A stretch of DNA of 64,000 nt from Rhodocyclaceae bacterium. GTDB lineage: Bacteria; Pseudomonadota; Gammaproteobacteria; Burkholderiales; Rhodocyclaceae. This document shows, one piece after another, positions 62,717 through 64,000 of the stretch. The notes beneath the pieces were generated by a model, which was not told the origin of the DNA, searched no databases, and saw only the letters and a program-made list of their open reading frames with translations. How positions within the stretch are numbered: position 1 is the first letter of the stretch; every line of letters begins with the position of its first letter. The translations under genes were made by a program, and so were the position numbers. The stretch spans positions 33,586 to 97,585 of the forward strand of contig JAGRFY010000071.1 of NCBI GenBank assembly GCA_020445765.1. Direction: 5' to 3'.

Positions 62717-63953
62717 TTAAGCCACCTTGTATGCCAAATGCAGATGCGGCTTGACCCTCGGCGGCCTTGGGTACGTTCGACCGGGCTGGATGCGACAGCG
62801 ATTGCGGGCGATCGTTGCCAGCACGGTGGGTAGCATCGCGCGCGCATGGGCGATGGCCAGCAGGCAGCCAGCGAGGATCGGCTTGAGCGCACCGATGGCG
62901 TAGTTCCGATTCGGGCGCGAGTTCGCGTCGGGCTTGTCGAGTCGGGCCGCCAGCAGCACACACAGGTTGTCGGCGAGGACCTTGGCTGCGAAATCCTGCT
63001 GGAAGGCCGAGGTAGCTCAGTCCGGTCGGCGCCTCCAGGCGCAGCCGGTGCTTGATCCGCTTGAATGCTTCCTCGACGCGCCAGCGCTGATGATAGAGCG
63101 CACCGAACTGATCAGCCGGATAGCGGCATGTATCGAGCAGATTGGTCATCAGTACCCGGATGCGTCCGCCGGGCGTGACGTCGCGGATCAGGCGAACCTG
63201 CGCGGGTCGGACTTGCAGATCGTCGGTCGCCCCGTCGGCACCACTCGGGGCGCCCAGTGTGACGATCCTTTCCTCCTCGTCGCTTCGCAGGAACTCCTCT
63301 ACACAACGCCATCCGCGGGCATCGGCGCGCAGGCAGAAGGCCAGGCCACGTTGCGCCAGTGTCGCGACCATCGTGTTGCCGACGTAGCCGCGGTCGAGCA
63401 CCAGCAAGTCGCTTCCGGCATCCAGTTCGTCGAGCGCCTCGAACAACATCTGGCGCTCGGAACCGTCGGCTGGATGGAGGCTCGCGTGCAGGGTCAGTTC
63501 GGCGCCGGGCAGAAACAACGCGAAGGCGTAATGATCGGCTGGCAGCGAAGCATTGCTGCGCGTCGACACCCGCAACCGCGACGCATCCGCCGCCACCACG
63601 CGCAAGCCGTTCCAGCGCGCCGCATCGATTATCGGACTGGCCAGTTCCAGCAAGCGCCGGGACGCCAGATGAAACAAGCGCGCCGAAAAACCTTGGCGCG
63701 CCTTGCTGAACGCCCGGGCACTGACTTCACGGGTACGCACCGCATGGCCACGCAAGTGGCCGAAGAACGCGTCGAGTTCGCTCTGGACGCTGGCGCACAT
63801 ACCCGAGATCATCATGGCGGCCATGCGCGGCAGTGTCAGATGACGTTCGCGGGTGAAGGCGCCCGGAAGTAGGCGGACTTGATCGGCCAGAGCCGGGTCG
63901 AGGAGAAACCGGGAGAACTCATCCAGCAGCGACCGAGGGTCGAGGATTTGAGT
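62717..63953 (-). pseudogene. IS4-family transposase, frameshifted
   Basis: A DDE transposase of the IS4 group. From the N-terminus: MAAMMISGMCASVQSELDAF, then RVVAADASRLRV (first Asp), LLVLDRGYVGNTMVATLAQR (second Asp with the typical RGY), and YHQRWRVEEAFKRIKHRL (the Y-(2)-R-(3)-E-(6)-K signature with the catalytic Glu). After GLSYL one extra base (near 63013) shifts the frame; the correct continuation AFQQDFAAKVLADNL runs in the next frame to a stop at 62717. The frame is open to 63953 but has no ATG before the conserved LLDEFSRFLLDPALADQV, so the 5' end may carry a second lesion or a non-standard start. Confidence 0.85.
63775..63874 (-). repeat. Second copy of the 100-base IS4 direct repeat
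   Basis: Inside the transposase gene, corresponding to its N-terminal LLPGAFTRERHLTLPR and MAAMMISG region; partner of 62604-62703. The pair lies in direct orientation 1171 bases apart. Confidence 0.8.
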
Positions 63954-64000
63954 TCATATCGTCTATTTATCCATCACTTACTAAGCCGTAAGTTGGTTAC

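Noticed and set aside
1-64000. CRISPR array, tRNA, rRNA or replication origin
   Set aside because: No regularly spaced repeats, cloverleaf-like sequences or rRNA segments were seen; the only clear repeats are the IS-derived ones listed.

Overview
The window is high-GC chromosomal DNA, most likely from a beta- or gammaproteobacterium. This is inferred from codon usage, the quinoprotein, beta-oxidation and MauG-type genes, and the kinds of insertion-sequence debris; no rRNA or tRNA fixes the taxonomy. Three unrelated blocks lie side by side, separated by insertion-sequence remnants.

Block 1 (1-13.2 kb) is metabolic. On the minus strand are a periplasmic c-type cytochrome running off the left edge and a PQQ alcohol dehydrogenase with the Asp-x-Asp signature of lanthanide-dependent enzymes. 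Next comes an AraC-type regulator, then a plus-strand set (two CoA-transferase subunits, an SCP2-type thiolase, an acyl-CoA ligase) for activating and cleaving an unidentified carboxylic acid. A secreted protein of unknown function and a 700-residue di-haem peroxidase/MauG-like protein complete the block. Between 10.1 and 14.2 kb lie decayed ISAs1, GNAT and IS3 sequences.

Block 2 (14.7-21.9 kb) is a tight six-gene plus-strand operon for a complex I/group 4 hydrogenase-like membrane complex (HyfB, HyfC, HyfE, HyfF, HyfG and HyfI homologues). The large subunit has lost all four nickel-ligating cysteines, while the small subunit keeps its Fe-S cysteines, and there is no ferredoxin-like subunit. 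It is therefore an energy-converting-hydrogenase-related (Ehr-type) complex, not a hydrogenase.

Block 3 (22.2-62.5 kb) is contractile injection system (eCIS) territory. The minus-strand half (44.2 down to 22.2 kb) runs: truncated spike, PAAR tip, gp25, two large baseplate proteins, a fibre with an S74-type chaperone end, tape-measure protein, a membrane-anchored vWA protein, an AAA+ ATPase, two DUF4157 effectors (one with a caspase-like His/Cys pair, one with a PD-(D/E)xK-like end) and a beta-propeller protein. The plus-strand half (44.2-58.0 kb) runs: truncated baseplate J protein, tail protein I with a propeller, three consecutive proteins sharing one N-terminal domain but with different C-terminal modules, a tape-measure-like protein and a second AAA+ ATPase. 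The halves meet head to head near 44.23 kb, where both flanking genes have lost their 5' ends. Sheath and tube genes are absent from both halves, so this is either a rearranged locus or an assembly join.

From 58.0 to 64.0 kb the DNA is patchwork: an ISAs1 end present twice in tandem, a gene missing its start, a 60-residue protein, a third DUF4157 effector, and a frameshifted IS4-type transposase that abuts a 5' fragment of a close relative.
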